This document shows positions 8,535-16,565 of a stretch of 17,568 nt of DNA, piece by piece. This DNA comes from Gammaproteobacteria bacterium. GTDB taxonomy: Bacteria; Pseudomonadota; Gammaproteobacteria; Arenicellales; JAANXG01. Under the pieces are notes generated by a model that was not told the DNA's origin, did not search any database, and saw only the letters and a program-made list of their open reading frames with translations. The stretch covers positions 1 through 17,568 of the forward strand of contig JAANXG010000024.1 of NCBI GenBank assembly GCA_018263405.1. The letters are read 5' to 3'. How positions within the stretch are numbered: position 1 is the first letter of the stretch; each line of letters starts with the position of its first letter. The translations under genes were made by a program, and so were the position numbers.

Positions 8535-8638
8535 CGGGGTTGGAGAGTCCCTTTCGGGGCTGTCGAAATCACGAAGGTTTTCGCCGGAGCGTACAAGGAC
8601 GTATGGACAGCGCCCCCGAAAGGGACTCCCTAACCCCG
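8535..8638. repeat. Long imperfect palindrome between had and oah
   Basis: The left arm (8535-8564) and right arm (8606-8638) are nearly complementary over about 30 bases. They form an outer stem CGGGGTT/AACCCCG, a long inner stem around AGTCCCTTTCGGGG, and a terminal CTGTC/GACAG. Each arm can also fold alone (AGTCCC/GGGGCT around TTTC on the left). The 41-bp centre holds a smaller hairpin (CGAAA/TTTCG, 8564-8583). There is no T run, so it is not a typical terminator. It occupies half of the 210-bp had-oah gap, the only large gap in the operon. A dispersed palindromic (REP/MITE-like) element or an mRNA processing structure are the main options. Confidence 0.85.
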
Positions 8639-8700
8639 GTTCGGGTTCTACCCAACATGGGGTGATTGAGAGTTACGAATTTTGAACCTGGAGAGCTACC

Positions 8701-9852
8701 ATGAACGAGACTACCGCCGACATCGCCAAACGTACCGCACCCGATTCGCTTTTGAATCACGATCTCGCGCCATTCTCCCCCGAAGACGATGTTCTGTTTG
8801 AAAAGCGTCCGGCGCACCGTCCGGACGGCCGTGCCGCGGAGGGTCTTTTCAATGCCTGGATTACCCTTAACAACCCAAAGCAATACAACGCCTATACCAC
8901 GCAGATGATCAAGGACGTCATTCTGGCGTTTCGCTCGGCCGGTAATTCCCGCGACGTGAACGCGGTGGTGCTCACCGGTGCCGGCGACAAGGCTTTCTGC
9001 ACCGGTGGCAACACCAAGGAGTACGCCGAATACTATGCCGGTAATCCTCAGGAATACCGCCAGTATATGCGGCTGTTTATCGACATGGTGTCTACCATAT
9101 TGGCGTGCGACAAACCGGTTATTTGCCGGGTCAACGGCATGCGTATCGGCGGCGGACAGGAAATCGGCATGGCCTGCGATTTTACCGTGGCGCAGGATCT
9201 GGCCAATTTCGGGCAGGCGGGTCCGAAGCACGGCTCCGCGGCAATCGGCGGTTCCACCGATTTCCTCCCGGTAATGATCGGAAGCGAGCAGGCGATGGTA
9301 TCCGGCACCCTGTGTGAACCCTTTTCCGCGCACCGGGCCTACCGCCTCGGCATCTGTAGCGGCATCGTGCCCGCACTGAAAATAGACGGTGAATTTGTCG
9401 CCAATCCAACCGTAGTGACCGATCGAATGCTGGACGCCTTCGGCCGTATTGTTCACGGAGACTTTAAGACCGGGGAAGAATTCAAGGTCGGACGGGAACT
9501 GATCAGACAAGGTGACATTGACTTGAGCCTGCTGGACGAGTGCGTTGAACAGCTCTGCGCGAAGCTGCTGATGACGTATCCGGAGTGCATGACCAAGAGC
9601 CTTGAAGAGTTGCGCAAGCCCAAGCTCGAGGCATGGAATCGAAATCACGAGAGCTCCCGGGCGTGGCTGGCATTAAACATGATGAACGAAGCCCGTACGG
9701 GTTTTCGGGCGTTCAACGAAGGCAACCGAGAGATTGGCCGGGAGATCGATTTTGTCGCGCTTCGACAGGCCCTCGCCATCGGCACACCATGGACTCCGGA
9801 GCTGATCGAAAGCCTCATGCCGGCCAACAATCCTGCAAACCGGACTCGATAA
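8701..9852 (+). CDS. oah: 6-oxocyclohex-1-ene-1-carbonyl-CoA hydrolase (ring opening)
   Basis: 383-aa crotonase-superfamily enzyme that adds water twice to 6-oxocyclohex-1-ene-1-carbonyl-CoA and cleaves the ring to 3-hydroxypimelyl-CoA. It is longer than ordinary enoyl-CoA hydratases (about 260 aa) through N- and C-terminal extensions, as Oah proteins are. The crotonase core shows the first oxyanion-hole region AFCTGGNTKEY (about 98-108), the second at RIGGGQEIGMACD (148-160, with E154), and then FGQAGPKHGSAAIGG, a segment distinctive of Oah. ATG 8701 has GGAGAG at 8690-8695. It follows the palindromic gap after had and is followed by dch after 11 bp. Alternative crotonase functions are unlikely given the length and neighbours. 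Confidence 0.94.
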   Translation: MNETTADIAKRTAPDSLLNHDLAPFSPEDDVLFEKRPAHRPDGRAAEGLFNAWITLNNPKQYNAYTTQMIKDVILAFRSAGNSRDVNAVVLTGAGDKAFCTGGNTKEYAEYYAGNPQEYRQYMRLFIDMVSTILACDKPVICRVNGMRIGGGQEIGMACDFTVAQDLANFGQAGPKHGSAAIGGSTDFLPVMIGSEQAMVSGTLCEPFSAHRAYRLGICSGIVPALKIDGEFVANPTVVTDRMLDAFGRIVHGDFKTGEEFKVGRELIRQGDIDLSLLDECVEQLCAKLLMTYPECMTKSLEELRKPKLEAWNRNHESSRAWLALNMMNEARTGFRAFNEGNREIGREIDFVALRQALAIGTPWTPELIESLMPANNPANRTR

Positions 9853-9863
9853 CGGGCACCGCC

Positions 9864-10634
9864 ATGGCGAATAGCTCGCTGAATACGACACTGAGCCGGG
9901 AAGACGGGCTTCTGTGTCTGAATCTGAACCGGCCGGAAGCGAATATCGTCGACGGGGAGATGATCGATCTGCTGCAGGCCGGCCTGGATGAACATCTCGA
10001 CAACCCGCGGCTGACGGCGGTACTGATCGGCGCGGAGGGACCCAACTTCAGTTTTGGCGCCAGCGTGCCGGAACACCTGCCGGATCAATGCGCCGGTATG
10101 CTCGCCAAACTGCACAAGCTCCTGCTGACATTGGTCGGGGCCCCGGTACCGATATTGTGCAGCGTGCGCGGATCTTGCCTTGGCGGCGGGCTCGAACTGG
10201 CCTTGGGCAGCCACCTGATCTTTGCCGCGCCCGATGCCCGCTTCGGTCAGCCTGAAATCAAGCTCGCGGTTTTTGCTCCTGCCGCATCCTGTCTGCTACC
10301 CGAAAGGGTCGGCCGGGGCAACGCCGAAGACTTGCTGTTTTCCGGGCGCACTATCGATGCCGACGCGGCGTTGCGTTGCGGCCTGGTGCAGTTCGTCGAC
10401 GATTCCCCCGAAAACGCCGCACGGCAGTATTTCGATCGGCACCTCGCGCCGCGAAGTGTGTTTGCCTTGAGGCAAGCCGTGCGTGCCGCCCGGGGCGACC
10501 TTGCGGCACGATTGAAAACCAACCTGGACCGCGTTGAAAAGCAATACCTGGATAGCCTTATGGCCGGCCGCGATCCGCTGGAGGGCCTGATCGCGTTCAT
10601 GGAGAAACGCCGGCCGGTGTGGGAGCACTGTTAA
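9864..10634 (+). CDS. dch: Cyclohexa-1,5-diene-1-carbonyl-CoA hydratase
   Basis: 256-aa crotonase-family hydratase that adds water to the dienoyl-CoA product of benzoyl-CoA reductase, giving 6-hydroxycyclohex-1-ene-1-carbonyl-CoA. Oxyanion-hole segments are NFSFGASVPEHL (about 61-72) and SCLGGGLELALGSH (104-117). The two acidic residues of the enoyl-CoA hydratase mechanism appear to be kept as E111 (GGGLEL) and E131 (GQPEIKLAVFAPA). Length is normal for the family. The SD before ATG 9864 is poor; the gene begins 11 bp after oah and probably relies on ribosomes arriving from it. Its stop shares one base with the bcrC start (TAATG). The specific role is set by lying between oah and bcrC. Confidence 0.93.
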   Translation: MANSSLNTTLSREDGLLCLNLNRPEANIVDGEMIDLLQAGLDEHLDNPRLTAVLIGAEGPNFSFGASVPEHLPDQCAGMLAKLHKLLLTLVGAPVPILCSVRGSCLGGGLELALGSHLIFAAPDARFGQPEIKLAVFAPAASCLLPERVGRGNAEDLLFSGRTIDADAALRCGLVQFVDDSPENAARQYFDRHLAPRSVFALRQAVRAARGDLAARLKTNLDRVEKQYLDSLMAGRDPLEGLIAFMEKRRPVWEHC

Positions 10635-11794
10635 TGGCCGTCAAAGACATCATCGAGCGCTGCACCGAGCTGTATCGGGATCTGGAATTCAACGCCGCGA
10701 AACGCTGGAAGGCCGCCGGGTCCGATCGAAAGGTGATGGGGTATATGCCGGTGTACGTGCCGGAAGAGATCATCCACGCCGCCGGCATGATGCCGCTCGG
10801 TATCGTCGGTGGCGGCGATCAAATGGAAGTGATTCACGGTGATGCGTATTACCAAAGCTATATTTGCCGCATCCCCCGCTCCACCATCGAACTCGGTGTA
10901 ACCGGGAAGCTCGACTTCCTCGACGGCATCCTGTTTCCGAGTATTTGCGACGTCATTCGAAACCTTTCCGGAATGTGGAAGATGATGCGTCCGGATATGT
11001 ACGTGCAGTACTTCGATGTGCCGCAGAACTTTGCAGACGGCATCGGCGGCGAGTACTACGTCAAGGAACTCGAGCATTTACGCGACGAGTTCTCGGCGCT
11101 GGCGGGTCGGCCGGTCGGCGACGATGCCATCAACCGGTCCATCGCCCTATACAACGAACGGCGGCGGCTGGTCAGGGAGATATACGACTTTAGATCCGAG
11201 GCTCCCTGGAAGGCGCCGACCGCGGAAGTCCATCTTTTGATGCGCGCGGGCCTGGTCATCCCGGTCGAGGAACACATTCGGATGATGCAAGGCTACCTCG
11301 CCGCTGCGCGCGAGGAAGACCGGCCCGTGCGCGATTGCTGCCGGGTGGTGATCAACGGGTCCTTCTGCGAACAGCCGCCGTTGAACCTGATCAAGACCAT
11401 TGAAATGGCCGGCTGCTACGTGGTCGACGACGACTACATGTTGGGAAATCGATGGCTGTTGGAGGACCTCGCTACCGATGGTAATCCGCTAGAGGTGCTG
11501 GCGGATGCTTTTCTGCATCACAGCGCCGATACGGCCGCCAAGTACTGTCCGCGCAAAGAAGATGTTGGCCGGTTTTTGCTGCAGTCGGTCAAGGACACAA
11601 AGGCCGAAGGCGTTATTTTCTCCGCCCCCAGCTTTTGCGATCCCGCCCTGCTGGAACGACCCATGCTGGCGGACCGCATGAGCGAGCACGGGATACCGCA
11701 TATTTCATTCAAATACGCGGAAAACTCCGGCCAGATGCAGCCCATTCGAGAGCAGGCCGGTACCTTCGCCGATACGCTCAAACTCTGGAGTTGA
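10634..11794 (+). CDS. bcrC: Benzoyl-CoA reductase subunit C (substrate-binding module)
   Basis: 386-aa subunit of ATP-dependent benzoyl-CoA reductase, member of the 2-hydroxyacyl-CoA dehydratase D-component family. With BcrB it forms the catalytic module that binds benzoyl-CoA and carries [4Fe-4S] clusters. Likely cluster cysteines are C78 (QSYICRIPRS), C105 (FPSICDVIRN) and C335 (APSFCDPALLERP), spaced as in the family. The N-terminal VMGYMPVYVPEEIIHAAGMMP block is diagnostic. ATG 10634 (GGGAG at 10621-10625) overlaps the dch stop by one base; an ATG five codons upstream would overlap dch further and has no better support. bcrB follows after 2 bp. Located in the cytoplasm and expected to be oxygen-sensitive. 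Confidence 0.96.
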   Translation: MAVKDIIERCTELYRDLEFNAAKRWKAAGSDRKVMGYMPVYVPEEIIHAAGMMPLGIVGGGDQMEVIHGDAYYQSYICRIPRSTIELGVTGKLDFLDGILFPSICDVIRNLSGMWKMMRPDMYVQYFDVPQNFADGIGGEYYVKELEHLRDEFSALAGRPVGDDAINRSIALYNERRRLVREIYDFRSEAPWKAPTAEVHLLMRAGLVIPVEEHIRMMQGYLAAAREEDRPVRDCCRVVINGSFCEQPPLNLIKTIEMAGCYVVDDDYMLGNRWLLEDLATDGNPLEVLADAFLHHSADTAAKYCPRKEDVGRFLLQSVKDTKAEGVIFSAPSFCDPALLERPMLADRMSEHGIPHISFKYAENSGQMQPIREQAGTFADTLKLWS

Positions 11795-11796
11795 CC

Positions 11797-13083
11797 ATGA
11801 GTAAAGAATCGGAAGTCGTCAAGGAATCCTCGATGTTGATGCAAAAGGAAATGATTGCCGACAACTACGAAGCCCTGACCAGCACCGCGGAAAGCGGCCG
11901 CAAGGTCGCCTCTACCTTTGTGCCGGGCAACCTGAACGAGTTGATCATGTGCTTCGGTATGCTCAACAACCTGCCCGAGATCAATGCCATTCAAAACGGT
12001 ATGCGCAAGAAAAGCGGCGCCATGATCATGGACGCGGAAAGAAATGGGCATTCCGAAGACGTCTGCACCTATGTGAAGGCGGACATCGGGCAGATGTCCA
12101 AGGGCAATATCGCGCCCAACGGCAAACCGATGCCGGCCCCCGATTTGCTGCTGCTGTCCTATACCGGCTGCTTCACCTTCATGAAATGGTTCGAACTGCT
12201 GCGGCACGAACACGGCTGCGAGACCGTGATGTTGCAGGTGCCCTATACCGGCGACGGCGTGATTACCGACAATATGCGCAGCTACGTCATCAAGCAGTTA
12301 AAGGAGGAAGTCATCCCGGCGATGGAGCGTGTCAGCGGGGTGAAATTCGACATCGATCGCCTGCGTGAGAATTTGCGTCGATCCGCCGAGGCCGAGGACA
12401 ACCTGGTGTGGGTGCTGGAGAGCGCAAAAAACGTCCGCTCGCCGATCGATGCGTATTTCGGCGGCGTGTACTACATCGGTCCGATATTCACCGCCTTTCG
12501 CGGCACCCGGGAGGCGATCGACTACTACCGGGTGCTGCGCGGAGAAATAGAGCAACGCATCGAGCAGCAGCTGGGCCCGGTCACGCCGGAAGACGACATG
12601 GAAGAAGAAAGGTACCGCCTGGTTGTGGAAGGGCCGCCCAACTGGACCAGCTTTCGCGACTTCTGGAAGATGTTCTACGACGAAGGCGCAGTGGTCGTGG
12701 CCAGCACCTATACCAAGGTGGGCGGCGTCTATGACCAGGGGTTCCGGCACGACCCCGACCATCCCCTGGAGTCCTTGGCGGAGTACTGCCTGGGTTGTTA
12801 TACCAACCGCAACCTGCCCAACCGGGTCGACATGCTGGTGAATTATGTCAACGACTTTCAGGCCGACGGGCTTCTCGTCAACTCGATAAAAAGCTGCAAC
12901 AGTTTTTCCGCGGGCCAGCTGATGATGATGCAGCAAGTAGAGAAACGCAGCGGCAAACCGGCGGCATTTATCGAGACCGATCTGGTGGATCCCCGCTACT
13001 TTTCCGCGGCCAACGTCAAGAACCGCCTGGAGAGCTATTTCCAGATGATCGAGCAGAAACGCTCGAGGATCGAGGCGGCATAG
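11797..13083 (+). CDS. bcrB: Benzoyl-CoA reductase subunit B (substrate-binding module)
   Basis: 428-aa partner of BcrC in the ring-reducing module, also of the 2-hydroxyacyl-CoA dehydratase D family. Candidate iron-sulfur ligands are C90 (SEDVCTYVKAD), C125 (SYTGCFTFMKW) and C367 (SIKSCNSFSAG). The C-terminal pattern of a conserved Cys followed by FIETDLVDPRYFS matches the family. ATG 11797 follows the bcrC stop by 2 bp with GGAG at 11787-11790. The pair BcrB/BcrC receives electrons from the BcrA/BcrD ATPase module and delivers them to benzoyl-CoA. A long antisense open frame exists (12298-13593) but is a by-product of high GC. Function is secure from sequence and position. Confidence 0.96.
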   Translation: MSKESEVVKESSMLMQKEMIADNYEALTSTAESGRKVASTFVPGNLNELIMCFGMLNNLPEINAIQNGMRKKSGAMIMDAERNGHSEDVCTYVKADIGQMSKGNIAPNGKPMPAPDLLLLSYTGCFTFMKWFELLRHEHGCETVMLQVPYTGDGVITDNMRSYVIKQLKEEVIPAMERVSGVKFDIDRLRENLRRSAEAEDNLVWVLESAKNVRSPIDAYFGGVYYIGPIFTAFRGTREAIDYYRVLRGEIEQRIEQQLGPVTPEDDMEEERYRLVVEGPPNWTSFRDFWKMFYDEGAVVVASTYTKVGGVYDQGFRHDPDHPLESLAEYCLGCYTNRNLPNRVDMLVNYVNDFQADGLLVNSIKSCNSFSAGQLMMMQQVEKRSGKPAAFIETDLVDPRYFSAANVKNRLESYFQMIEQKRSRIEAA

Positions 13084-13107
13084 AAGGCGAACCGTAGAGG
13101 CGCGCGC

Positions 13108-14442
13108 ATGAAATGCTATATCGGAATCGACCTGGGTTCGACCACCACCAAAGCCGTCATTGTCGATGAAGGCGGTGAGGCCCTTGGGCACGGGATTACC
13201 AATTCCCGCTCCAACTATGACACGGCCAGCAAGGTCGCAAAGATGGAAGCCGTTATCAGTACGCGCTTGACGCTGTTCCGGCAGAGGCTTAAGTGCACAC
13301 CGGAATTGAAAGACGATACTTCGCAACTGTTGACGGAACTCGAGCGCTGTTTTCGGCTCGAGTTGTTCCTGGAGCAACTCGAGGAGCTGCATCGAGCCTG
13401 CGCAAACAACGCCGGGACGGTGAGCACGGTCGATGACCGCGATGCACTGCGGGAAGCCCTCGAGGAAATTTTCCAAAGCCTGGCGCAGAAACTGGAGTCC
13501 TTGTTCGCGCCGGGGGTGGCCCGGAAATCTAATTTTTTCCGGGATCTTGCGGGTTCCGCCTATATGCAGGCGAGCGAAGAAGTGGCCAAACAAACCGGCC
13601 TGAGTTTCGACGCTTTACTGAATGTTTATGACAAGTCGATTATCCAGGTCGAGAGTCGTCCTCCTTCCGCTAATCTCGATGAAAAATTCCTGGCTGCACT
13701 CGATCGAGTGACGGAAGAAACCGGCTTTGACCGCGAGCGGGTGCGCAAACCTGTCCAGGACGCGCTGAAAGAGGATATCGAAGAGTGCTATACGGTTGGA
13801 ACCGGCTACGGCCGTGTGCGCCTGCCGTTCCCGAAAGAACATATCCGTTCTGAAATTCTCTGCCACGGGCTCGGCGCGCACCTGATGTATCCGGGTACGC
13901 GCACCGTATTGGACATCGGCGGACAGGATACCAAGGGTATTCAGGTGGACGACACCGGAATCGTCGCGAATTTTCAGATGAATGACCGCTGCGCCGCCGG
14001 GTGCGGACGCTACCTGGGCTACATTGCCGATGAAATGAACATGGGGCTGCATGAACTCGGGCCCATGGCGATGAAGTCAACCCGCACGGTCCGCATTAAT
14101 TCGACTTGTACCGTGTTTGCCGGGGCGGAGTTACGCGATCGGTTAGCGCTGGGCGAGAAGCGGGAAGATATCATCGCCGGCCTGCATCGGGCGATCGTAT
14201 TACGGGCGATGTCCATCATTTCCCGTTCGGGCGGAGTCAGCAATGAATTCACTTTCACCGGCGGCGTCGCGAAGAACGAAGCGGCGGTTAAGGAGCTGCG
14301 CAAGCTGGTAGTGGAAAATTATGGCGATGTCACCATCAACATCGATCCGGATTCCATCTATACCGGTGCACTGGGCGCCGCCGAATTCGCCCGGAGATCC
14401 GGCACACAAGCGTCGCTTGCCACCGGGGGAAACCCATCATGA
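13108..14442 (+). CDS. bcrA: Benzoyl-CoA reductase subunit A (ATP-dependent electron activator)
   Basis: 444-aa ASKHA-fold ATPase (BcrA/D, BadF/G, HgdC family) that couples ATP hydrolysis to electron transfer from ferredoxin. Phosphate-1 loop IGIDLGSTTTKAVIVDEG is at residues 4-21. DIGGQDTKG (269-277) is the phosphate-2 region. NDRCAAGCGRYL (292-303) holds the cysteine (C295) that ligates the [4Fe-4S] cluster shared between A and D, with a second ligand at C334 (STCTVFAGAE). FTGGVAKN is the adenosine motif. An additional mostly helical segment (about 50-190) is absent from BcrD and is normal for BcrA. ATG 13108 has AGAGG at 13095-13099, 24 bp after bcrB. The stop overlaps the bcrD start (ATGA). 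Confidence 0.96.
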   Translation: MKCYIGIDLGSTTTKAVIVDEGGEALGHGITNSRSNYDTASKVAKMEAVISTRLTLFRQRLKCTPELKDDTSQLLTELERCFRLELFLEQLEELHRACANNAGTVSTVDDRDALREALEEIFQSLAQKLESLFAPGVARKSNFFRDLAGSAYMQASEEVAKQTGLSFDALLNVYDKSIIQVESRPPSANLDEKFLAALDRVTEETGFDRERVRKPVQDALKEDIEECYTVGTGYGRVRLPFPKEHIRSEILCHGLGAHLMYPGTRTVLDIGGQDTKGIQVDDTGIVANFQMNDRCAAGCGRYLGYIADEMNMGLHELGPMAMKSTRTVRINSTCTVFAGAELRDRLALGEKREDIIAGLHRAIVLRAMSIISRSGGVSNEFTFTGGVAKNEAAVKELRKLVVENYGDVTINIDPDSIYTGALGAAEFARRSGTQASLATGGNPS

Positions 14443-15284
14443 CGACAATCAGCGCGGGCATTGACGTCGGCACCGGTGCAATCAAGGCGGTGGTGTTCGA
14501 ATCCCGGGGCGAGGATACCCAGTGGCTCGCCCGTCGCAATTTCAAGATTCGCCAGCGCGACCCGCTCAAACTGGCGCGCACGGCCTTTGACGAGATGCTG
14601 GATGAAACCGATCTCAGCGAGGATCAGGTTCACTATGTCGCCACTACCGGTGGCGGTGAAAACGTACCCTTTGCCACCGGCCATTTTTACTCCATGACGT
14701 CCCATGCGCGCGGGGCCATTTATCTTGAATCCGAAGCCCGATCCGTACTCGACATCGGAGCGCTGCATGGCCGGGCCGTCAAGATCGACGGCAGGGGCAA
14801 AGTCCTCGCCTACAGAATGACCAGTCAATGCGCTTCGGGCTCGGGGCAGTTTCTGGAAAACATCGCCCGTTACCTGGGCATCGCCCAGAGCGAAATCGGC
14901 TCACTGTCGCTGCAGGGTGACGACCCCGAGACCGTATCCAGCATCTGTGCCGTACTGGCGGAAACGGACGTGATCAACATGGTCTCGCGCGGCATTACCG
15001 CGCCGAATATCCTGCGCGGAATACATCTATCCATGGCGGGCCGGCTGGCCAAACTGCTGCGCGTGGTGAAAGCCGACGACGGCATTGTTTTTCTGAGCGG
15101 CGGGCTGGCGCTGGACGAAGGACTACGGGGCGCATTGAACGATTCCATGACCAAGATGAAGTTGAAAATCGATGCAAAGAGTCATCCCGACTCGGCTTTC
15201 TCCGGCGCCATCGGCGCCGCTGTCTGGGGTGCTTATCGTTACCACAAACTCCTGGAGCAGGGCGTATTGGAGAAGGCGTCCTGA
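14439..15284 (+). CDS. bcrD: Benzoyl-CoA reductase subunit D (ATP-dependent electron activator)
   Basis: 281-aa second ATPase subunit, shorter than BcrA as in the family. Motifs: AGIDVGTGAIKAVVFESRG (6-24), DIGALHGRAVKIDG (105-118), TSQCASGSGQFLENIARYL (128-146, cluster ligand C131), SSICAVLAETDVIN (167-180, ligand C170) and the late adenosine motif FLSGGLALD. BcrA and BcrD form a pseudo-symmetric pair holding one [4Fe-4S] cluster at their interface. The ATGA overlap with bcrA and an SD-like GGGGGAA just upstream suggest matched 1:1 synthesis. The ferredoxin gene follows after 28 bp. No missing motif is seen. Confidence 0.96.
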   Translation: MTTISAGIDVGTGAIKAVVFESRGEDTQWLARRNFKIRQRDPLKLARTAFDEMLDETDLSEDQVHYVATTGGGENVPFATGHFYSMTSHARGAIYLESEARSVLDIGALHGRAVKIDGRGKVLAYRMTSQCASGSGQFLENIARYLGIAQSEIGSLSLQGDDPETVSSICAVLAETDVINMVSRGITAPNILRGIHLSMAGRLAKLLRVVKADDGIVFLSGGLALDEGLRGALNDSMTKMKLKIDAKSHPDSAFSGAIGAAVWGAYRYHKLLEQGVLEKAS

Positions 15285-15312
15285 TGCGTCTGTTATTTCG
15301 AGGTAAACGACC

Positions 15313-15558
15313 ATGGCTTTAATGATCATCGATGACTGCACACTGTGCGACGCCTGTGTATTGGATTGCCCCAACGAGGCGATCAGCCCCGGTGACGATA
15401 TCTATACGATCGATTCGCTGCGCTGTACCGAGTGCGTCGGTCATTTCGAAGAACCCCAGTGCAAGGTGGTGTGCGAGCCCGACTGCATTGTGCCCAATCC
15501 CGACTTTGAGGAATCCGCCGAAGAGTTGCAGGCAAAGTATGAAGCGCTGACGGCCTGA
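15313..15558 (+). CDS. fdx: 2[4Fe-4S] ferredoxin, electron donor to benzoyl-CoA reductase
   Basis: 81-aa low-potential ferredoxin. Cluster I motif is C9-x2-C12-x2-C15 with C19. The second motif is extended: C38-x2-C41-x8-C50-x3-C54, and a ninth cysteine C58 follows. The eight-residue insert between the second and third cysteines and the acidic C-terminal helix (EESAEELQAKYEAL) mark the Allochromatium-type ferredoxins, the class used by Thauera benzoyl-CoA reductase. It accepts electrons from KorAB and gives them to BcrAD. ATG 15313 is preceded by GAGG (15300-15303). It is co-directional with bcrD and followed after 11 bp by a GNAT gene. Confidence 0.95.
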   Translation: MALMIIDDCTLCDACVLDCPNEAISPGDDIYTIDSLRCTECVGHFEEPQCKVVCEPDCIVPNPDFEESAEELQAKYEALTA

Positions 15559-15569
15559 ATCGCAGAACA

Positions 15570-16025
15570 GTGAACGCCACAGACTCGACAATTCGCGCCA
15601 TGAGCGAAGGTGACCTGGAACAAGTGGTTGCACTCGACGCCACGGCCGGCGGCTTTAGCCGGAACGATTTTTTCCGGCGGCGCCGGCGAGCCATGGCAGC
15701 CGATCCGCGGTCCTATATCGGATTGATTGCCGTTCGAGCGGAGGTCGTCAATGGGTTTGTACTGGGCCACATCCTGACCGGCGAGTTCGGCACACATCGG
15801 CGCCTTGCCATTATCGACAGCATCGCGGTCAGCCCCGGGCGTCGCGGCAGTGGCGTGGGCGGGGCGTTGATGAAAGCCCTGAAAGCAACAGCACGGGAGC
15901 GTGGCTGCGCCGAGGTTAGAACCCTGGCGGAATGGGAACGACAGGACCTGATAGGATTTTTCGCGAGCACCGGTTTCACGCCCGCTCCGGTCAACGTGCT
16001 GGAAAAAAGCCTGGGGGGATATTAA
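15570..16025 (+). CDS. GNAT-family N-acetyltransferase (copy 1)
   Basis: 151-aa protein covering one GNAT domain, which transfers acetyl from acetyl-CoA to an amine. The N-terminus TIRAMSEGDLEQVVALD is the usual first strand and helix. The core strand IDSIAVSPGRRGSGVGGALM (about 88-107) holds the full pyrophosphate-binding R-x-x-G-x-G loop. The C-terminus FFASTGFTPAPVNVLEKSL is the normal end. GTG 15570 is chosen because the next start, ATG 15600, would remove the first beta strand; no strong SD is visible, so coupling to fdx 11 bp upstream is likely. Substrate unknown. Position in the operon suggests a protein-lysine or metabolite acetylase tied to aromatic CoA metabolism, which is inference. 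A related copy follows after 6 bp. Confidence 0.85.
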   Translation: MNATDSTIRAMSEGDLEQVVALDATAGGFSRNDFFRRRRRAMAADPRSYIGLIAVRAEVVNGFVLGHILTGEFGTHRRLAIIDSIAVSPGRRGSGVGGALMKALKATARERGCAEVRTLAEWERQDLIGFFASTGFTPAPVNVLEKSLGGY

Positions 16026-16031
16026 ACCGCC

Positions 16032-16565
16032 GTGCCGGACGACAATCAAATCGCGGACTCGAGGCGCAACCCGGAAGCCCAGGAGGCGAATTTCAGCGAC
16101 GCCCTGGGTGATTCGCCGGAATCGCTGGCCCGCGACACGTTCGAGATTCGCAGTCTTGCCGCCGTCGACGCGAACGCCATCTATCGGATCGACAGGCGTC
16201 TGTCGGGACGGGATCGAACGGATTATCTGGCACGGAAGATCGACGAAGTCATCAATCAGTCCGGCATCCGGGTTTCACTGATCGCCGAGGATGACGGGCT
16301 GGTGGTCGGATTTGTGATGGCCCGGCTGGATTACGGAGAGTTCGGGCGTACCGCGGCGACCGCGGTCATCGACACGATCGGTGTCGACCCGGACAGCCCC
16401 GGCGCCGGCTCGGTGCTACTGGAACAGTTGTTCGCCAATCTCGGTTCGTTGCGGCTTGACGGCGCCCGCACCATTGTCCGCTGGGACGATACCGCCCTGA
16501 ATCATTTCCTTTCCAAGGCCGGGTTCGAGCCGGCACCGCAACTGGCGTTGCGCTGTATCCTGTGA
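16032..16565 (+). CDS. GNAT-family protein (copy 2, diverged acetyl-CoA loop)
   Basis: 177-aa protein with an N-terminal extension of about 37 residues, followed by a GNAT domain aligning with copy 1 throughout: EIRSLAAVDANAI versus TIRAMSEGDLEQV, GFVMARLDYGEFG versus GFVLGHILTGEFG, VIDTIGVDPDSPGAG versus IIDSIAVSPGRRGSG, KAGFEPAPQLAL versus STGFTPAPVNVL. The pyrophosphate-binding loop has D-S-P-G-A-G in place of R-R-G-S-G; the arginine and first glycine are lost, so acetyl-CoA binding or catalysis may be weakened. GTG 16032 starts 6 bp after copy 1, with no clear SD; a later start is possible because the extension is low-complexity and charged. Its stop overlaps the SDR start (GTGA). It may be a regulatory or non-catalytic partner of copy 1. 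Confidence 0.78.
   Translation: MPDDNQIADSRRNPEAQEANFSDALGDSPESLARDTFEIRSLAAVDANAIYRIDRRLSGRDRTDYLARKIDEVINQSGIRVSLIAEDDGLVVGFVMARLDYGEFGRTAATAVIDTIGVDPDSPGAGSVLLEQLFANLGSLRLDGARTIVRWDDTALNHFLSKAGFEPAPQLALRCIL

Noticed and set aside
8535..8638. Had-oah palindrome as a Rho-independent terminator
   Set aside because: There is no T run after either arm on either strand, and the downstream operon would have no evident promoter of its own.
7279..8700. FNR-type boxes (TTGAT-N4-ATCAA) upstream of korA, had or oah
   Set aside because: Only half-site-like TTGA sequences were seen; no convincing palindrome was found.
8569..9648. 359-aa open frame on the minus strand opposite oah
   Set aside because: Oah on the plus strand has all crotonase motifs and an SD. 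The antisense frame has no motif and starts inside the palindrome.
12298..13593. 431-aa open frame on the minus strand opposite bcrB/bcrA
   Set aside because: It is antisense to two genes with complete family motifs, is rich in His/Arg/Gly as expected from a GC-rich shadow frame, and shows no recognisable domain.
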